Notes under the pieces: model-generated
Told to the model about the DNA's origin: nothing
The model's database searches: none
Seen by the model: the letters and a program-made list of their open reading frames with translations, nothing else
Source of the DNA: Pseudofabraea citricarpa
Lineage: Eukaryota; Ascomycota; Leotiomycetes; Helotiales; Dermateaceae
Direction of reading: 5' to 3'
Assembly: GCA_029641185.1 (NCBI GenBank)
Contig: JAPWGK010000005.1
Location: 434,001-498,000, forward strand
DNA: 64,000 nucleotides
Shown: positions 46,975-60,434 of the stretch, piece after piece
Layout of the letters: every line of letters begins with the position of its first letter
How positions within the stretch are numbered: the stretch's first letter is position 1
Position numbers and translations under genes: made by a program

Positions 46975-49900
46975 TCATGGTGCGAGCACCAGGGCCAACA
47001 ATGCCATGCGGCAGTACAAGCCATATCTCATCTGTAAACCGTTAGGAAAAGTGTTCAGAATTGAGGAGTGTAGAACTTACCTGTCTAAAGTATGCTGCTC
47101 TTTGATCGAAATCCACCTCCTCGCCAATCTCATTGTTTCTCGGCAATGGATGCATGACCACCATATGGCTCTTGGCATTTCGGAGAGTCTTGTTGTTCAC
47201 GATAAAGCTGTCCTTCAAGTTCTCATATTCTGCCAAATCAGCGAAGCGCTCCTTCTGCACACGAGTGCAGTAAAGAACATCACTGCGGGCAACGATCTCA
47301 GGTGTGAGCTCAGTTGACTCGATAAGTAATTGACCGGGCTTAGACTTGATGAGATCTCTGATCTCGCTTGGAAGCGCTAGTGCTTTGGGGCTGACCAGCT
47401 GGATCTGTACATCGTAGTATTGAAGAAGTTTGACCAAAGAGTGGACAGTTCGTCCGTATCGTAAATCACCAGTGAAGGTGATCGTCAAGCCGCCAACTGT
47501 TCCAAGTTCTTCTCTGATCGTGAAGAGATCCAAGAAGGCTTGTGTTGGGTGTTCTTTGCTGCCATTGCCTCCGTTGATGATAGGAACTGGCGAAAATTTG
47601 GCGGCAGTGGCTGCGCTGCTCTCTTCCGGATGTCGGAGTACAATGGCATCTCCATAGCAGCCCAGAGTCCGAATGCTGTCAGCAAGACTCTCTCCCTTAA
47701 CTGTGCTCGAGTGGGAAGTCGTAATGGCAACTGTGCGACCACCTAGGCGTTGCATGGCTGCATCGAACGAGGCCGAAGTTCTAGTAGATGGCTCGTAGAA
47801 CATGGTACACAAGACGCGACCTTTGAGGATTGAAAGCACACCTTCACGCTGGACACCAAGACGCATCTCTTGCGCAACAGTAAATAGCAAATGTAGATCC
47901 TGTCGAGTAAATTGGTTCACAGAGAGAACGTGCTGATTCTTGAAAGGCGATTGTCCAAGAAGAGATTGCAATGAAGGCGAGATCGTAGGCTGAGGATATA
48001 AAGCAGCTCCAAAGTCATCCTGGATGGCCGAAGATTGCTTTGGGGACTGCGAAGCTGCAGCACCGTCAAGGAATTTTGACCTGTTAGATGGTCGCATGGC
48101 AGGATGTCCAATATTCGATTGACGTCTTCCTGTGATACTTCCTTGCGTGCTTGGAACTGGAGACCCAGGAAGAGCCTTGACGAGCGGAGAAGGTGGCGTA
48201 AGAAGATGAGAAGACATATCTTTGCCATCAATTGCATCGGAGGCTAACTCGCCATCCAGACAAGCTGTCTTCTCCTGGAAAATGACTCTTTGAACAGCCC
48301 CATGCATTGGTTTGCCAGCAAATGGAGACCACACAGTGGTATTAGCACGCATGTATGGTCGATCAACTTCCACCTCAACGGAAGCTGTGAATTGATCATG
48401 GAGCTCAAAGATCTCCTTAGGATTGTCGTGCAAGCGAGCCTTGATATCCTCAATGGTCAATTTTCCAGCCGCGACAGCAGAAAACAGAAGTGGCAGAGTA
48501 TCTGCAATGCCAACCGCAGGATCGGGAAGTTGACCTGCAGCTTGAGCAAGTTGATATGGCAAAGTGCCCACAGAGAATACATCAATGATGCCCATGTTCT
48601 CCCACAATGCTTTCTGGTCTTGGCTTGTTGGGAGGAATGAGGCCTCGGGGAAATCATCCTGGGATAAGAACAAGGCATAAACTGCAACATCACATGTAAC
48701 CTTGAGACCTTTGGCCTTTGACAGTGCAATGAGCTTAATATCATCTTTGGTGGTGACACTGTTGACATGGATCTTGCGGTTGTGTAGGCTGGCAAGCAAC
48801 AAGATTGAAGCAAGATCAGTCATCTTAGCATCAGTAACGATTGGCTTGAAACTTGGCCAGGCTTCGAAATGAGCAGTGACTGTAGCTACCTTGCTGATGT
48901 TGTCGGTTAAATGATTGAATGGAATAAACAAAGATCCGACTTCACCTGTGACATGGCTAATTTGGTCTGCATTTGCTGAAGTTGCAGCAACTGAGAAATT
49001 ATAGTCACAGCTTGCTCCGCGCTTACTGTTCAGCTGGGCTGTCTTGAGTGCCCGAGCATCTGTAACTGAGCCGTCGAGTCCAAGAGGCATGACTCGAATC
49101 ATGCTAAATCCTGCGGCAATGGATGCTTTAGTGACAACTTGGAAATCATGGCTGCCACGGGTTGCAATGCCTGGAACAAAAGCGGCAACGTTGATAAGAC
49201 CGGGAAGGACAACTGTTCGGTGGCTTGTCTGAGCATCAAGAGCGCTGATTTCGAGATCAAAGTGGCGAGCAATAGCTTCAATGAGGATCTTGGCGTTCTT
49301 GACGTTGGTGACCAAAGGAGTCTGGTAATCAACAGCCATTCTTCGAGTCTGGTAACCTTTGCTCATGTAGTTGGCTGGTCTTCTATAGCGATTGCTTGAA
49401 GGAAGGTTGATGTATAGATCAATCATGTTGTTGGCAAGATGCTGGGTCAAAGAGAATTCTGACTTCTGATCATCATCGTCTTTTCCAAGAATCTCGAGAT
49501 ATTGAACGGGGACGTCATGCTCTTGCAGGAAATCTGCAGTACCTGCAGTAGCAAAGAGCTTGTATCCAAGTTGTTGCAGCTTGATGACTGATGGCAACAT
49601 TTCCTTTTTGTCTTTGTAGGAACCAATCGATAGCAGAATGTTGTGGTTTGGAAGCTTGAAACCAGTAGCAATAAGACCCTTGATGTATGCCTCATACTTA
49701 TCTTGGCCGAAACATGCCACCTCACCAGTAGATGCCATTTCAACACCAAGAACAGGATCAGCCCCTGAAAGACGGGAGAAACTGAACTGAGGAACCTTGA
49801 CACCGACGCAGTTAGGTGCGAGTGTTGTAGGTGGGTATTCGACGAAAGGAACTCCCATAATGGCTTTGGTTGCCATCTCGATTAAATCAACACCCATGAC

Positions 49901-52900
49901 CTTTGAGACGAAGGGGAAAGATCTTGAAGCACGAACATTACATTCGATGACCTTGATATCGTTATCCTTGGCGATGAATTGAATATTGTATGGTCCAGTG
50001 ATGTTGAGAGCTTCTCCAATCTTGCGAGTTGCTTCTTCAATTCTTTTGATGGTTGTTTGCTCAAGATCCTGTGGTGGCAGAATTAAGGTGGCATCTCCAG
50101 AATGCACACCAGCATTTTCAACGTGCTCAGAGATGAAATGACCAACCATTTTACCATCCTTAGCTACAGCATCCATTTCAATTTCCTTGGCGTTTTCGAT
50201 GTACTTGGTGATCACAACAGGATGATCTCTAGAAACCTCTGCAGCTTGCTGTAGGTAGGCCTCAAGATCGGCTTGAGAATAGACGGTATTCATAGCAGCA
50301 CCAGACAGGACATACGAAGGGCGAACAAGCACTGGGTATGAGACTTTGTTGCAGAACTCCTTTGCTTCCTCGAAACTGGTCAATTCCTTCCATGTTGGTT
50401 GATCAACTCCAATACCGTCAAGCATACGAGAGAACTTGTAGCGATTTTCCGCGGTGTCAATCATCTCTGGTGATGTACCAAGAACCTTGATCTTAACACC
50501 GGATGCTTGGTGCAATTGAAGGGCGATATTGTTGGGTGTTTGTCCACCCATGGCAATGAGTACTCCACTGGACGATTCCAATTGGTAAATGTCGAGAATT
50601 GTCTCCAAGTTGATATTTTCAAAGTACAGTCTATCAGCTTCATCGTAATCGGTGCTTACGGTCTCCGGATTATAATTTACCATTACAGTTTTATGTCCAG
50701 ATTCTCGCAGGGTTCGGATTGCACGAACGGAACACCAATCGAACTCGACAGATGAACCAATTCGGTAAACACCCGAACCAAGTACCATTACACCCTTGTC
50801 CTCAAAGGTGATATCGTTCTCTGAACCGTTGTAGGTCAAGTAGAGATAATTGGTAAAGGCAGGGAATTCGGCTGCCACTGTATCGATCTGCTTTACAACT
50901 GGGATGATGCCAGCTTCGACTCTCAACTTTCGTACAGCACCGGGGTTAGAACCCCAGAAGTGAGCCAGTTGCAAATCACAGAAACCAAGTTGCTTGGCCT
51001 GTCTAAGTAGAGGCTTTGGAATGGTGCTTGTGTCGTACTTGGTCATCATTTTGCCGAAGTCGCTGAGGCCCTTAAGTTTGGTCAAGAACCATTTATCAAT
51101 TTGAGTCATTTCCCAAATTTTGTGAGCAGAGTAGCCGTTGTGCATGGCGTTGGCGATTGCAAAGAGACGCTGATCAGATGGTGTTTGCAGCTCATCGTCG
51201 ATGGACATGAGCGCTTTGGTTTCGTTGAATCCTAAATTGTGGAAATCGATTGCACGAATTGCTTTTTGAATTGCTTCCTCGAATGTCCGACCAATGCTCA
51301 TAACTTCACCAACACTTTTCATGGAAGAACCAAGTTGCGTAGAGACTCGAGTAAACTTCTTCAAATCCCATCTTGGCATCTTGACAACGACATAATCGAG
51401 AGATGGCTCAAAACAAGCGCAGGTGACCTTTGTAACAGAGTTGGAGATTTTGTTTAGTGGGATATTGAGACCAAGTTTAGCAGCGACAAATGCCAATGGA
51501 TATCCAGTAGCTTTGGATGCTAAAGCAGATGAACGTGAAAGCCTAGCATTGACCTCGATAATGCAGTATTCTTTTGAGTTGGGGTTCAGTGCATACTGAA
51601 TGTTGCATTCTCCAACAACTCCGAGATGACGAATGACGTTGACTGCAGTCGTACGCAGCATATTGTAGTCCTCGTCGGAGAGAGTTTGCGAAGGGGCGAC
51701 AACGATAGAGTCACCCGTGTGAATGCCGAGGGGATCGAAGTTCTCCATATTACAAACAGTGATGCAGTTGTCGCGACAATCACGTACAACTTCGTACTCG
51801 ATTTCCTTCCATCCTTTCATACTTCTCTCGATCAAGACCTGAGGACTTGCGGCGAATGCTTTGTTGCAAAGAGCGATGAGTTCTGGCTCGTCGTCGGCAA
51901 AGCCACTGCCCAAACCACCAAGGGCATAGGCGGCTCGTACGATGACAGGGAAACCAATGTCTTTAACCACTCGAACTGCCTCTTCAACGGTACTTGCAGA
52001 AGCTGATTTGGCACATTTCTCTCCAATTGACTCCATGCTTCGTGCAAAAAGTTCTCTATCTTCGGTGGTGATGATGGTGTCAATTGGTGTACCAAGTACT
52101 TTAACACCTAGCTCTTCAAATTCATCTTTGAGTTGAATTCCGACTTGAAGAGCAGTTTGTCCTCCGAAAGTGACATAGATTGCATCAGGTCTTTCGTGAA
52201 CTATGACCTTGCGCACAAAATCGGCCGTGACAGGCAAAAAGTAGACCTTATCAGCTAGTCCTTTCGAGGTCTGAATAGTAGCAATGTTTGGATTGATGAG
52301 AACTGTGTAGATGCCCTCCTCTTTTAAAGCTTTAATTGCTTGACTGCCTGAGTAATCAAATTCTCCTGCCTGTCCAATACTGAGGCCACCGCTGCCAAGG
52401 ACAAGCACCTTTTTAACATCGACCTTCGGGCTCAGCTTCTCATTCTCAGCTGCATTGCCACCAGGAAAGTGGACTGGCGCGCTCAAAAACTTTGTGTCGT
52501 CAGTAGTCTTGACTATGGTGTCTATGAAGACATCAAAAAGATATTCGGTATCTCGAGGACCTGGCGTGCTCTCAGGGTGGAATTGAACACTAAAGTATGG
52601 TCGCTCAACATGTCGGATACCTTCGTTGGTGCCATCATTAGCATTGACGAAGAGTTCAATCCAGTCAGCTGGTAAACTTTCGGCGTCTACTTCGAAACCA
52701 TGGTTTTGAGAAGTAATGTGACATTTTCCAGTCAGCATGTTCGTGCAAGGAATATTATGGCCACGATTTCCAAACTTCATCTTCTTAGTCTTTGCACCAG
52801 CAGCTCTGGCGAGCAGTTGGTGACCAAGACAAATACCAAAGATGGGCGTGCGGTTCTCTTCCAATGCTGAAGCAATATGTTCAACCGTCTTCGACATCAT

Positions 52901-53820
52901 GGCAGGATCACCAGGACCATTGGAAATGAAGAGACCGTCATAATCCTTTCCTGCAAGAGCTGGAAAGTCGTAGTCCCAGGGGCAGACAAGCACTTCCACC
53001 CCTCGCTTAAGGAGACATCTCAACTGATTGTACTTCAATCCTACATCCAGGCAAAGAACCCGTAGAGGTCGACCAGAAGGATGTTTCAATGCATTGGAAG
53101 GGTTGGGTGTATAGAGCTTGGGCTTTTTAATCGATACTACGTTAAGATGTCAATCCATGGTCTTGGATTGAGAACGAGCATCGACTTACCATCTGCAACG
53201 AGGTTTTTTGTGTTTGGGTCCACCCAATCAATTGACTCAAAAGCAGATCTCCAATCTTTTGAGGATGTGATGCCTGCGTTACCATTTGTGATGCCATTTG
53301 TATGCCCATTTGTCAAGGATTTCTTTTGCACCATCATACGACCAAGCATGCTTCCTTGGCTTCTGATTTTCTTGGTCAGAGCTCTAGTATCTACGCCATA
53401 GATCGCAGGCACTCCTTGTTCCTTCAACCATGTTCCCAACGAAGAGGTGGCAAGGTAATGGGAGAAGTCTTCGCCAGAGTATGAAGCCGTGATGAGACCA
53501 GCGATGTGGATTTCCGATGCCTCGAAATGTGCTGGCAGATCTTTGAGGAGATCATCCATCGTCTCTCGTGAGGGCACACCGTAATTACCCACCAAAGGGA
53601 AGGTGATGACGAGAATCTGGCCGCGGTACGATGGGTCCGTGATGGATTCGGGGTACCCCACCATGCCAGTCTGGAAAACCAATTCTCCTGCTACGCTCTT
53701 CTGCGCACCAAAGCTGTATCCCTGATAGACCGACCCATCTTGCAGTTCAAGACTGATCAGTCCTTCGTCCTCAGTATCGAGAATTTGGGCGGTGACCGGA
53801 GGATAAGGAATGGCGGTCAT
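46975..53820 (-). CDS. ura2: CPSase-ATCase trifunctional protein (URA2 / pyrABCN)
   Basis: First two steps of pyrimidine synthesis: glutamine to carbamoyl phosphate to carbamoyl aspartate. Exons 53820-53190, 53136-47081 and 47031-46975 give 2247 residues, the family length. Domains in order: glutamine amidotransferase, with nucleophile Cys in [11 protein letters not shown] near residue 313; carbamoyl-phosphate synthetase halves, each an ATP-grasp ([40 protein letters not shown]); a dihydroorotase-like domain; and aspartate transcarbamylase ([38 protein letters not shown]). The dihydroorotase-like part lacks the metal-binding HxH motif (it reads [11 protein letters not shown]), so it is inactive, as usual in fungi. 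The last exon, 18 residues ([18 protein letters not shown]), was found by splicing. UTP feedback is expected from the family. Confidence 0.97.
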
Positions 53821-55153
53821 TTTGATGCGGTCGAGAGGATAGATGGGTGGCTGTCAATTGAGAGCTCGGTATCTCAGAGACTCCCTCGTTCAGCCGTGCA
53901 TATGATAGCTGCTGAAGATTGAGGATATTTAGCAAGCAATAAAGTTTTTAAAGCAAGCATAAAAGGAATGAAGAATATCGGCACGAATTGTGAGACCTAA
54001 CTTTTTTTACGAGGCTAGTTGGGCGGAAGAACTTGTGGCCGGGCTCCGCACCGAGAAAAAATTGCTTCAGCCTTACGAGATAAGGCAAGGTACAGCAAAC
54101 GTCACTGCCGGTACTTGTCATCCTGTCTACTGTATGAGAGCTGCTTGTCATTTGCTGCATCTGCACGTAAGATGCATACATTGGATATGCATTGTCTACT
54201 TGCCCAAAGCAGATAGCCCCTGGTATAACACATCCAGCTATGCTGCTGGGTTGGGTCTGGAGTCTGCAGGTACGTCATTCATCCTGCTATCAACCAGTCC
54301 ACAGTGCTGACAGGTTCTAGCTCTCGCATCATCTCGACGATAGCGCAAGGCGGAGCATTCGTCTACCTATATGGTATATTGGCATGGCACCAATAGGCAT
54401 ATATGGAACTGTACACGGTTGCTTTCGAGTCGAGAGGCGGGAAAACATCCCAACACAGCACAGCTGTTGAGGATTCTTTATCTCAAAATTTTCAACCAGC
54501 CAAGTGCAGTGGAGTCAAGAAAAAGCAATTCAGCTTTGCTCGTTCGCTAGCTGGCTTAGTCAGGACTCAAATCCGGATCGTTCGGGAGTGCTCACTGGTA
54601 TAACTGGCTTCTCCTCGAATCAATTCGCTGCTATTCTGCAGTACCAAAGAACGTTCGTCGACTTCCACACGGCATTTGAACCAGGCAACCTTTACTTGCT
54701 CCAAGTGTCATGGGGTTGGCAAGTTTGGAACTCATGATCGCTTCTCTGCTTGATGTTTCCAGGTAGGTAACATGCAGTTAAGAGTAAGTAGAAGTAGGTC
54801 AGGGACTTCCCTCCATTTATTAGCCTACCAGGCAGGTTTTTCTTTCCTTTTTGTCTCTTCTTTGTCGCCGCATTATTTCTATGGCCATCTGTTAATTTTG
54901 ATTGTAGATCCTGTTGGCGGGGTACTTGTATTACCTTATGCAACTATAATCAGCCCATCAGCTCATTGGCTCTCGGGCTCTATAGTGGGGGAGGACGGAG
55001 ATCCGATTGTTTGGTTTTCTCGGGGCTTTTATATTGCTTGTTTCCATTCATCTATTCAAGAATTACCACTTGGCAATCTCAAGGCATCAAGGCAATTAAT
55101 CACGGACGCAGTTTTTTAGAGACGATTCAGAAGATTGTGCCACGGTCCCAGCC
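53821..55153. other. Intergenic, URA2 promoter
   Basis: 1.3 kb between the URA2 start and the 3' end of the S9 peptidase. Open frames at 53990-54310 and 54772-55119 have no motif or intron support. No repeat recognised. Confidence 0.45.
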
Positions 55154-57175
55154 TTAGTTTACAAGTTCTTTGGCCCACCACCCCTCTTCCTTCTCGACAG
55201 CTCTCCAGATGTTCTTCCCAATACGAAACCCATGACCCTCTCCTTGGAAGAAAATGAGTTTTACTTTACCTCCATTATTCTTAATAATGCGTTCCATCTC
55301 TTGTGCTTGATTTGGAGGAACTACCTTATCATCTGTACCTTGAAGTAGCAGCAATGGCGCCTTGATCTTCTCAGCATTATACAGCGGGCTTCTCTCTCGA
55401 TATACGGCTTCATCTTCTTCACCATCCCCGAAGAGTAGCCCCTGCAAATACTGGCTCTCAAATTTGTGGGTCTCCTTGGCCAGCATCTTCAAATCACTAA
55501 CGCCATACTCACTAACTCCACCTCTCCATACATCAGGAAAAGCACATAATCCTTGAAGGGTAGCATAGCCGCCACCACTGCCTCCTCTGATTCCAGCTCT
55601 AGCCCCGTTGATAAGGCCTTCTTTAGCTAGATAGCTCACGCAACTTGCTGCATCGGCTATATCTATGACCCCCCATTTTCCTATCATCCGATCCCGATAT
55701 GCCCTCCCATATCCAGATGAACCAGTGAAGTTCAGCTGCGCAACTGCAAACCCACGAGAGGTCCAGTATTGGATTCGGAGCTGAAGACCGGCTGCGGCAT
55801 GTGCTGTGGGGCCGCCGTGAACACTTACAATGAGAGGAGGAAGTTTACCCGGAGGCCCATCATAATCAGGATTGTGGGGTGGTGTAAAAAGACAATGTGA
55901 TTGCTTATCTCCACCGCAGACCTGCGGGAATGATATGTGTCGTGTTTTTGAGAATATTGAACTTGGAAGTCCAGTCTCAAAGCTTTTTATGGTACGTGTT
56001 GTCCCCGGGTCTATATTGATGATGGAGAGGGCTTGCGGTGAGACGTCAGTGCGACCAAGGACTATAAATTCAGAATGAGAAATTCGTTTAACAGTATCTG
56101 CCATAGGAGATAGCAGTGGCCAGTCCGGGGTGATATAGGTCTCGGACACAATGTCGATCATTGCTAGTCTTGTAGTTGCGTTTTTGGTGTAGCCCGCAAT
56201 AAGAACTCGGGTCGAGAGTTGAATGTATGAGCATCTAAACATCATCAGCATCAATTCTGAAGGGTTCAGGATAGACTCACGACCCAAGGAACCACTCTGG
56301 ATTAGAAAATTCGGACTCCTCCATTCCTTCCAGAGCTATTAATTTCGGAGCCTTTGCATTTTTCCCAAGATGATATATCTGCCAATATCCAGTTTTATCA
56401 CTTGCAAAAAACAACGAGCTATCAACACCCCACCGGGGTTGACTAATACTTTCTTCTCGTGGTTTTCCAGCGATCAATTTGGCATTTTCAATCTCGCCAT
56501 CGATCCAATCTGCCACAAATAGCTCAGTTCCATTCCAAGGCATGTCGGGAAAGCGCCATTCTACCCAGCATATCCTTTGCCCTTCCGGATTGAATTTAGG
56601 ATGGATATAAAAGTCTGCACCAGACGCAACCACTGATGACTGTTTGGTGTCTGTGTTGATTGTAACTACGCAGTTCTGCACTGGTTGAGAGCGGTGATCT
56701 TCTCGAATTGCCAGAATCCATTTCGGGTTTGTTGGGTGTACGTCAAAGTCGGCATATCGGACATCTCGGTCGGCCTCCACCAGAGACACAATGTCACCAG
56801 AGTCTGGATTCAGAGAAAACACACCAGAAGTGTTTGCATCAGTAAATATCAAAAGTCCGAGCGGGCTGATTGCCAATGCTCCGCCGCCGTACTCATGAAC
56901 TTTACTGGTGACATTGTACTCCTTTGGCAGAATGTCTTTATGCGCTCCCCCCGCATGCTCTACAATAGTAAAACGACCACCTTCATCAGGGCGGGACTCG
57001 GAATAGAAGATCCTTCCATTATTTTGCTTTTTTACAGTATAAGTAAAGTATCATGCGTGTATGCTGTGAAGCTTACATTTACCACGACTTCTGCTATACT
57101 GACAGACTTAGATGCCAGTATTTCTGCGCTTATTGGACTTTTCCACGTCCCGTAATCAGCAATTTCTCGTGTCAT
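55154..57175 (-). CDS. S9 family prolyl-oligopeptidase-like serine peptidase
   Basis: Serine peptidase of the dipeptidyl/acylaminoacyl-peptidase group (S9), 641 residues. Exons 57175-57077, 57026-56281 and 56234-55154. The N-terminal part is a beta-propeller, with repeats such as IFYSESRPDEGGRFTIVEH and ILAIREDHRSQPVQNCVVTI. The C-terminal alpha/beta hydrolase domain starts near PLIVSVHGGPTAHAAAG. The triad is seen: Ser about residue 501 in IRGGSGGGYATL, Asp about 584 in LLLQGTDDKVVPP, His about 616 in FQGEGHGF. No signal peptide, so it is likely cytosolic. The acceptor of intron 1 (AAAAAG) is weak, but the next residues QNNGRIFYSES fit the family. It removes amino-acyl or dipeptide groups from short peptides; the exact type is not clear. 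Confidence 0.88.
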
Positions 57176-58886
57176 GGTTAGTATATGTTAGATTTGTTCT
57201 GCTGTGGAGTGAAATTGGAGGAAAAGCTGAGGTTGAAGTGGAATGATGTCCACATAAGGTTTTGTACTAAAATGTCAGCAACCCCATTTGGAAGGTGTTG
57301 ATGTATTGATTGGAGACCGAGACCGGTCTGACACGGAGTTGCATCTAGTTTTGAAATGCTGACAAAGTATCCAAACATCTCTCAAGTTATTACGTCGGCC
57401 TCTGTAGGGTGTTGAGTCGGTGCTAGAGTCCGTTGCATAAGATGAGACTCTAGTCTTGGTATGGTACCAGCTATATTCAACCTATCGACGTATAATTGGT
57501 AATATCCTCGAAGCCTTTGCAAACTTCCACATATCAATACGTCATTTATCGACGGAAATTGCTATCTCCTTATATATTTCATGAGTTAAAGCGAACCAGA
57601 GAAGTTCTATAGTTGAATCAACCAGTCAACCACTTTACAAAAAGCCGTTCTTAGATGTATGCCGCAGTATGCAGTGTTAATCTGGATATTTTATCTGGGG
57701 AAATGGCATCAGAGATAAATCTCGTAAAGGACTCGTCTCTTGAAGGTTCTGCAAATACAGTCTTAGTGGTAATAAAAAATGTCAGTCATTAGAAAGAAAG
57801 AAGGAAAAAAAGCAAAATATGTAGCTGCGTAGTCATTTTCACGGGAAGTTTTCACATAGCATAATATCATAGCAGCAGATTTACAGGACGGCGGATTACT
57901 CAGTGTGATTACGGGAGCATGATCATATTTTATAAAGTTCACTCTTGAACTTCCTTCAAGCTAACACATTTTACGTAGCTAAAAGGGCGGGGTTAAAACT
58001 CACCAAAGATGGAAGCAAATTAGGCGACAAGAAATTCCTTTCCATTGAACGAATGAAAACCGGGACACCAGTACCCCGTGAATGCCTCCTGGTAGATATA
58101 TATATATATATATAATTATTAAAGAGCTTATATAGGTCCAAGATTTCGCAGAAAGAACCACCTACTGCGTCCAAGTCTCGCGAAGGCAAGGTGGTTGTAG
58201 TACATCATAAGAGGTTGGTAAGGTTCACTTGTAGAAAGTCAATTGCTACTTCGTTCCTTGAATTTCTCCTTTTATTCATACAATATTTCTTTTCCATATT
58301 ATTTATTCCGATTCGAATAGGAAATAAGTGATGACAGATACTCGTACTACAAGCAACTGCATTTCAAACGTGTCTAGTATACCAGAATCAGACGAGGAAA
58401 AAAGCATCTAAAATTATAGATTTAAAAACAGTTACGATTTAATAATCGTTAACCAAGCTTAAATACCCAGTAACTACCCAGTAAAAGCTAAACACTCATT
58501 TAGTTAAGGACCTACTTAAGGTGATGTCGTGAAGACTTCAGAGCTTGTATGCAGGGTGCTCGTTACAGTAGACACGCGAAATCGAGGCAACGGTGCACTG
58601 GCCCTTGTGTAATTATGGATAGTTTGATCGGGTTAAATACGGATGTGGAAAAGTCAACTTTCAATAGCAGTCGTTTAGTAGATCCATCTACTAGGCATTC
58701 CAGAATGCCTTCCCAGGTCATAGCCATCACATATGCTTCATTGTAGTCTCTGAAAGAGTTTTGACTCATTGTATCGCGGGAAGTAGACGTCCCGCTAGCC
58801 GAATTATCTTGTGACGAAGTTGAACGCCACTCATATTGCCCGTCGGAGTGAAGGCGCCACCAGGATTTGTGCCCCTCACTCCATTT
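57176..58886. other. Gene-poor, AT-rich stretch
   Basis: 1.7 kb with AT-rich sequence, an AT microsatellite (58096-58114), and no open frame with motifs. Confidence 0.45.
58096..58114. repeat. Dinucleotide microsatellite (AT)n
   Basis: About nine perfect AT units in a noncoding AT-rich region. Confidence 0.9.
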
Positions 58887-59795
58887 TCATTCAGACGGAT
58901 TAAGTCTGGTGCACAGAACTTGTAGAACCTTCTGCTGCAGTCTGTTGAGAGTTGTACTTGTAGTAAGAACCTTGGGTCGTTGTAGCAGAGTCGAGGTTGT
59001 ACGAAGAAGTGTCGCTTCGTCTCCCCTTTGCGAAGTGGCTGGATCGTACGGAAGCTGGTAGTGATGATTATCGTTGGTACGGTATATGATCGTTCGTCGG
59101 GAAGTCGCAGAGGAGAATGTGCCCCGAGCGAGCGGAAGATTTTCAACGACGGTGCTCTTTGCAGTGCTCTTGTAATTATAACCAATGATTTGATGAAATC
59201 CCGTTTGGCCTGGTACAGCCTTCAGGCCCTCACTGTTGAAGAAACCCTTATCAATTTTGCGGATATGCCAGCCAACTACTCCCCAACGATGAAGGGCAAT
59301 GAAGAACTGGGAGCTGAATAGAGTCAGAATTTAGAACAGTTATTTGTCATACAAATCTTCTTACATAAAATCACGGCACCCATCGAAATATTCTATCTTG
59401 CTAGCTGGCTGCATGAAACCTCCCGCGAAGGAGAAACCAAGCAGGTCGGCTGTTGGCTGGCGTATCGTACCAATGATATTTTCTACTGTCCAATTTACCT
59501 TTTTAAGCTTGAACTCGAAGGCGGCGTGGGCTGCATGCGACGCAGTGCTGTAAGGCAGAGGGGTGATATGAAAGACCCCATCATAACCACCAGCCATATC
59601 CATGGCAAGCCGGCAGCCCATCCAAGTGTTGCCATCTGACTCAATCTCTGGGTTGATATTTAGGCGAAGGACGACGTGTGGTTTTGGCCCGCCCTGCTGA
59701 AGAAACTCTACGAATAGTTGGGATACCCGCGAGCCTCTTATAGCATTGACTATCTTATTATCGTCGTCTATTTCATAATCAAGTGCCTTGGACAT
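58887..59795 (-). CDS. Unrecognised 285-residue protein
   Basis: Two exons, 59795-59365 and 59313-58887, joined by a 51-nt intron with donor GTAAGA; the frame is exact and gives 285 residues. The start MSKALDYEIDDDNK is the first Met that leaves a plausible N-terminus. The N-domain has HVVLRLNINPEIESDG, GCRLAMDMAGGYDGVFHITPL and FAGGFMQPASKIEYFDGCRD, suggesting a beta-rich fold with an FGCRDFI-type helix that loosely recalls fungal DUF7770 proteins; I cannot confirm this. The second exon continues SQFFIALHRWGVVGWHI and ends in a Ser/Thr/Arg-rich tail without clear structure. No signal peptide or membrane segment. It is flanked by gene-poor DNA and a minisatellite, a typical setting for accessory genes. 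Confidence 0.6.
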
Positions 59796-60001
59796 TGTGA
59801 TGTTTTGATTGAAGATTTTCTTGATGGAATTTGAACTAGCAAGCAAGAGAGCAGCATCGTTGAGATATAAGATATATAGCAGGCACGGCATAGGCAGAGA
59901 ATACGAACAAGGCTGTTAAGAATGTGGCAGGAGAGTTGCCAAGAACGATAATTGGGAAAGATGCAGAGGTTTTGCTAGAGTATGGAAAGTAACTGGAAGG
60001 G

Positions 60002-60120
60002 GTATTGAAGTGCATGAGAAAGTATGGAAGATTATTAGTATATTTAGGGGAGGTTATTGGAGGGTTAAAGAAAAGAGTATTGAAGTGCATGACAGAGTGT
60101 GGAAGATTACTAGTATATTA
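60002..60120. repeat. Imperfect ~45-bp direct repeat pair
   Basis: Copies at 60002-60046 and 60077-60120 share TATTGAAGTGCATGA and, after a few changes, GTGGAAGATTA-type sequence ending in TAGTATATT. The period is about 75 bases. Confidence 0.8.
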
Positions 60121-60184
60121 TGGGGAGATGATGGGAAGTTTATGGGGAGATGATGGGAAGTTTATGGGGAGATGATGGGAAGAT
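60121..60184. repeat. 22-bp tandem minisatellite, three copies
   Basis: Units at 60121-60142 and 60143-60164 are identical (TGGGGAGATGATGGGAAG plus TTTA); a third, from 60165, diverges at its last bases. Confidence 0.93.
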
Positions 60185-60434
60185 TGTGGAGTATGTAAGA
60201 GCGGTAGGGTATGTTATGTACGGTAAGCGCTTCGTTCATGGATCAACGACTTGATAGCTTCGTCCCAGCCCCGCCCTTTCCAATGCCGACAGCGTCAAGT
60301 TCAACAAGTTCTGGTATTCTCATCCCCGACGACTTTTGTGTACAGAGTGTGATTTAAATCGCTCGACTTGTTTGCCTCAGCTTTATTTCCTGCAAGAAAT
60401 CATTTGCTTTTCTACGTTTTATCTGAGTGGCCCG

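Larger units (their letters stand above)
59796..60434. other. Intergenic with minisatellites
   Basis: Head-to-head region between the orphan gene and the APH-like gene. It holds a roughly 45-bp imperfect repeat pair and a 22-bp tandem array. Confidence 0.6.

Noticed and set aside
58766..59185. 139-residue minus-strand frame
   Set aside because: It is the alternative frame of exon 2 of the 285-residue gene, whose frame is supported by exact splicing.
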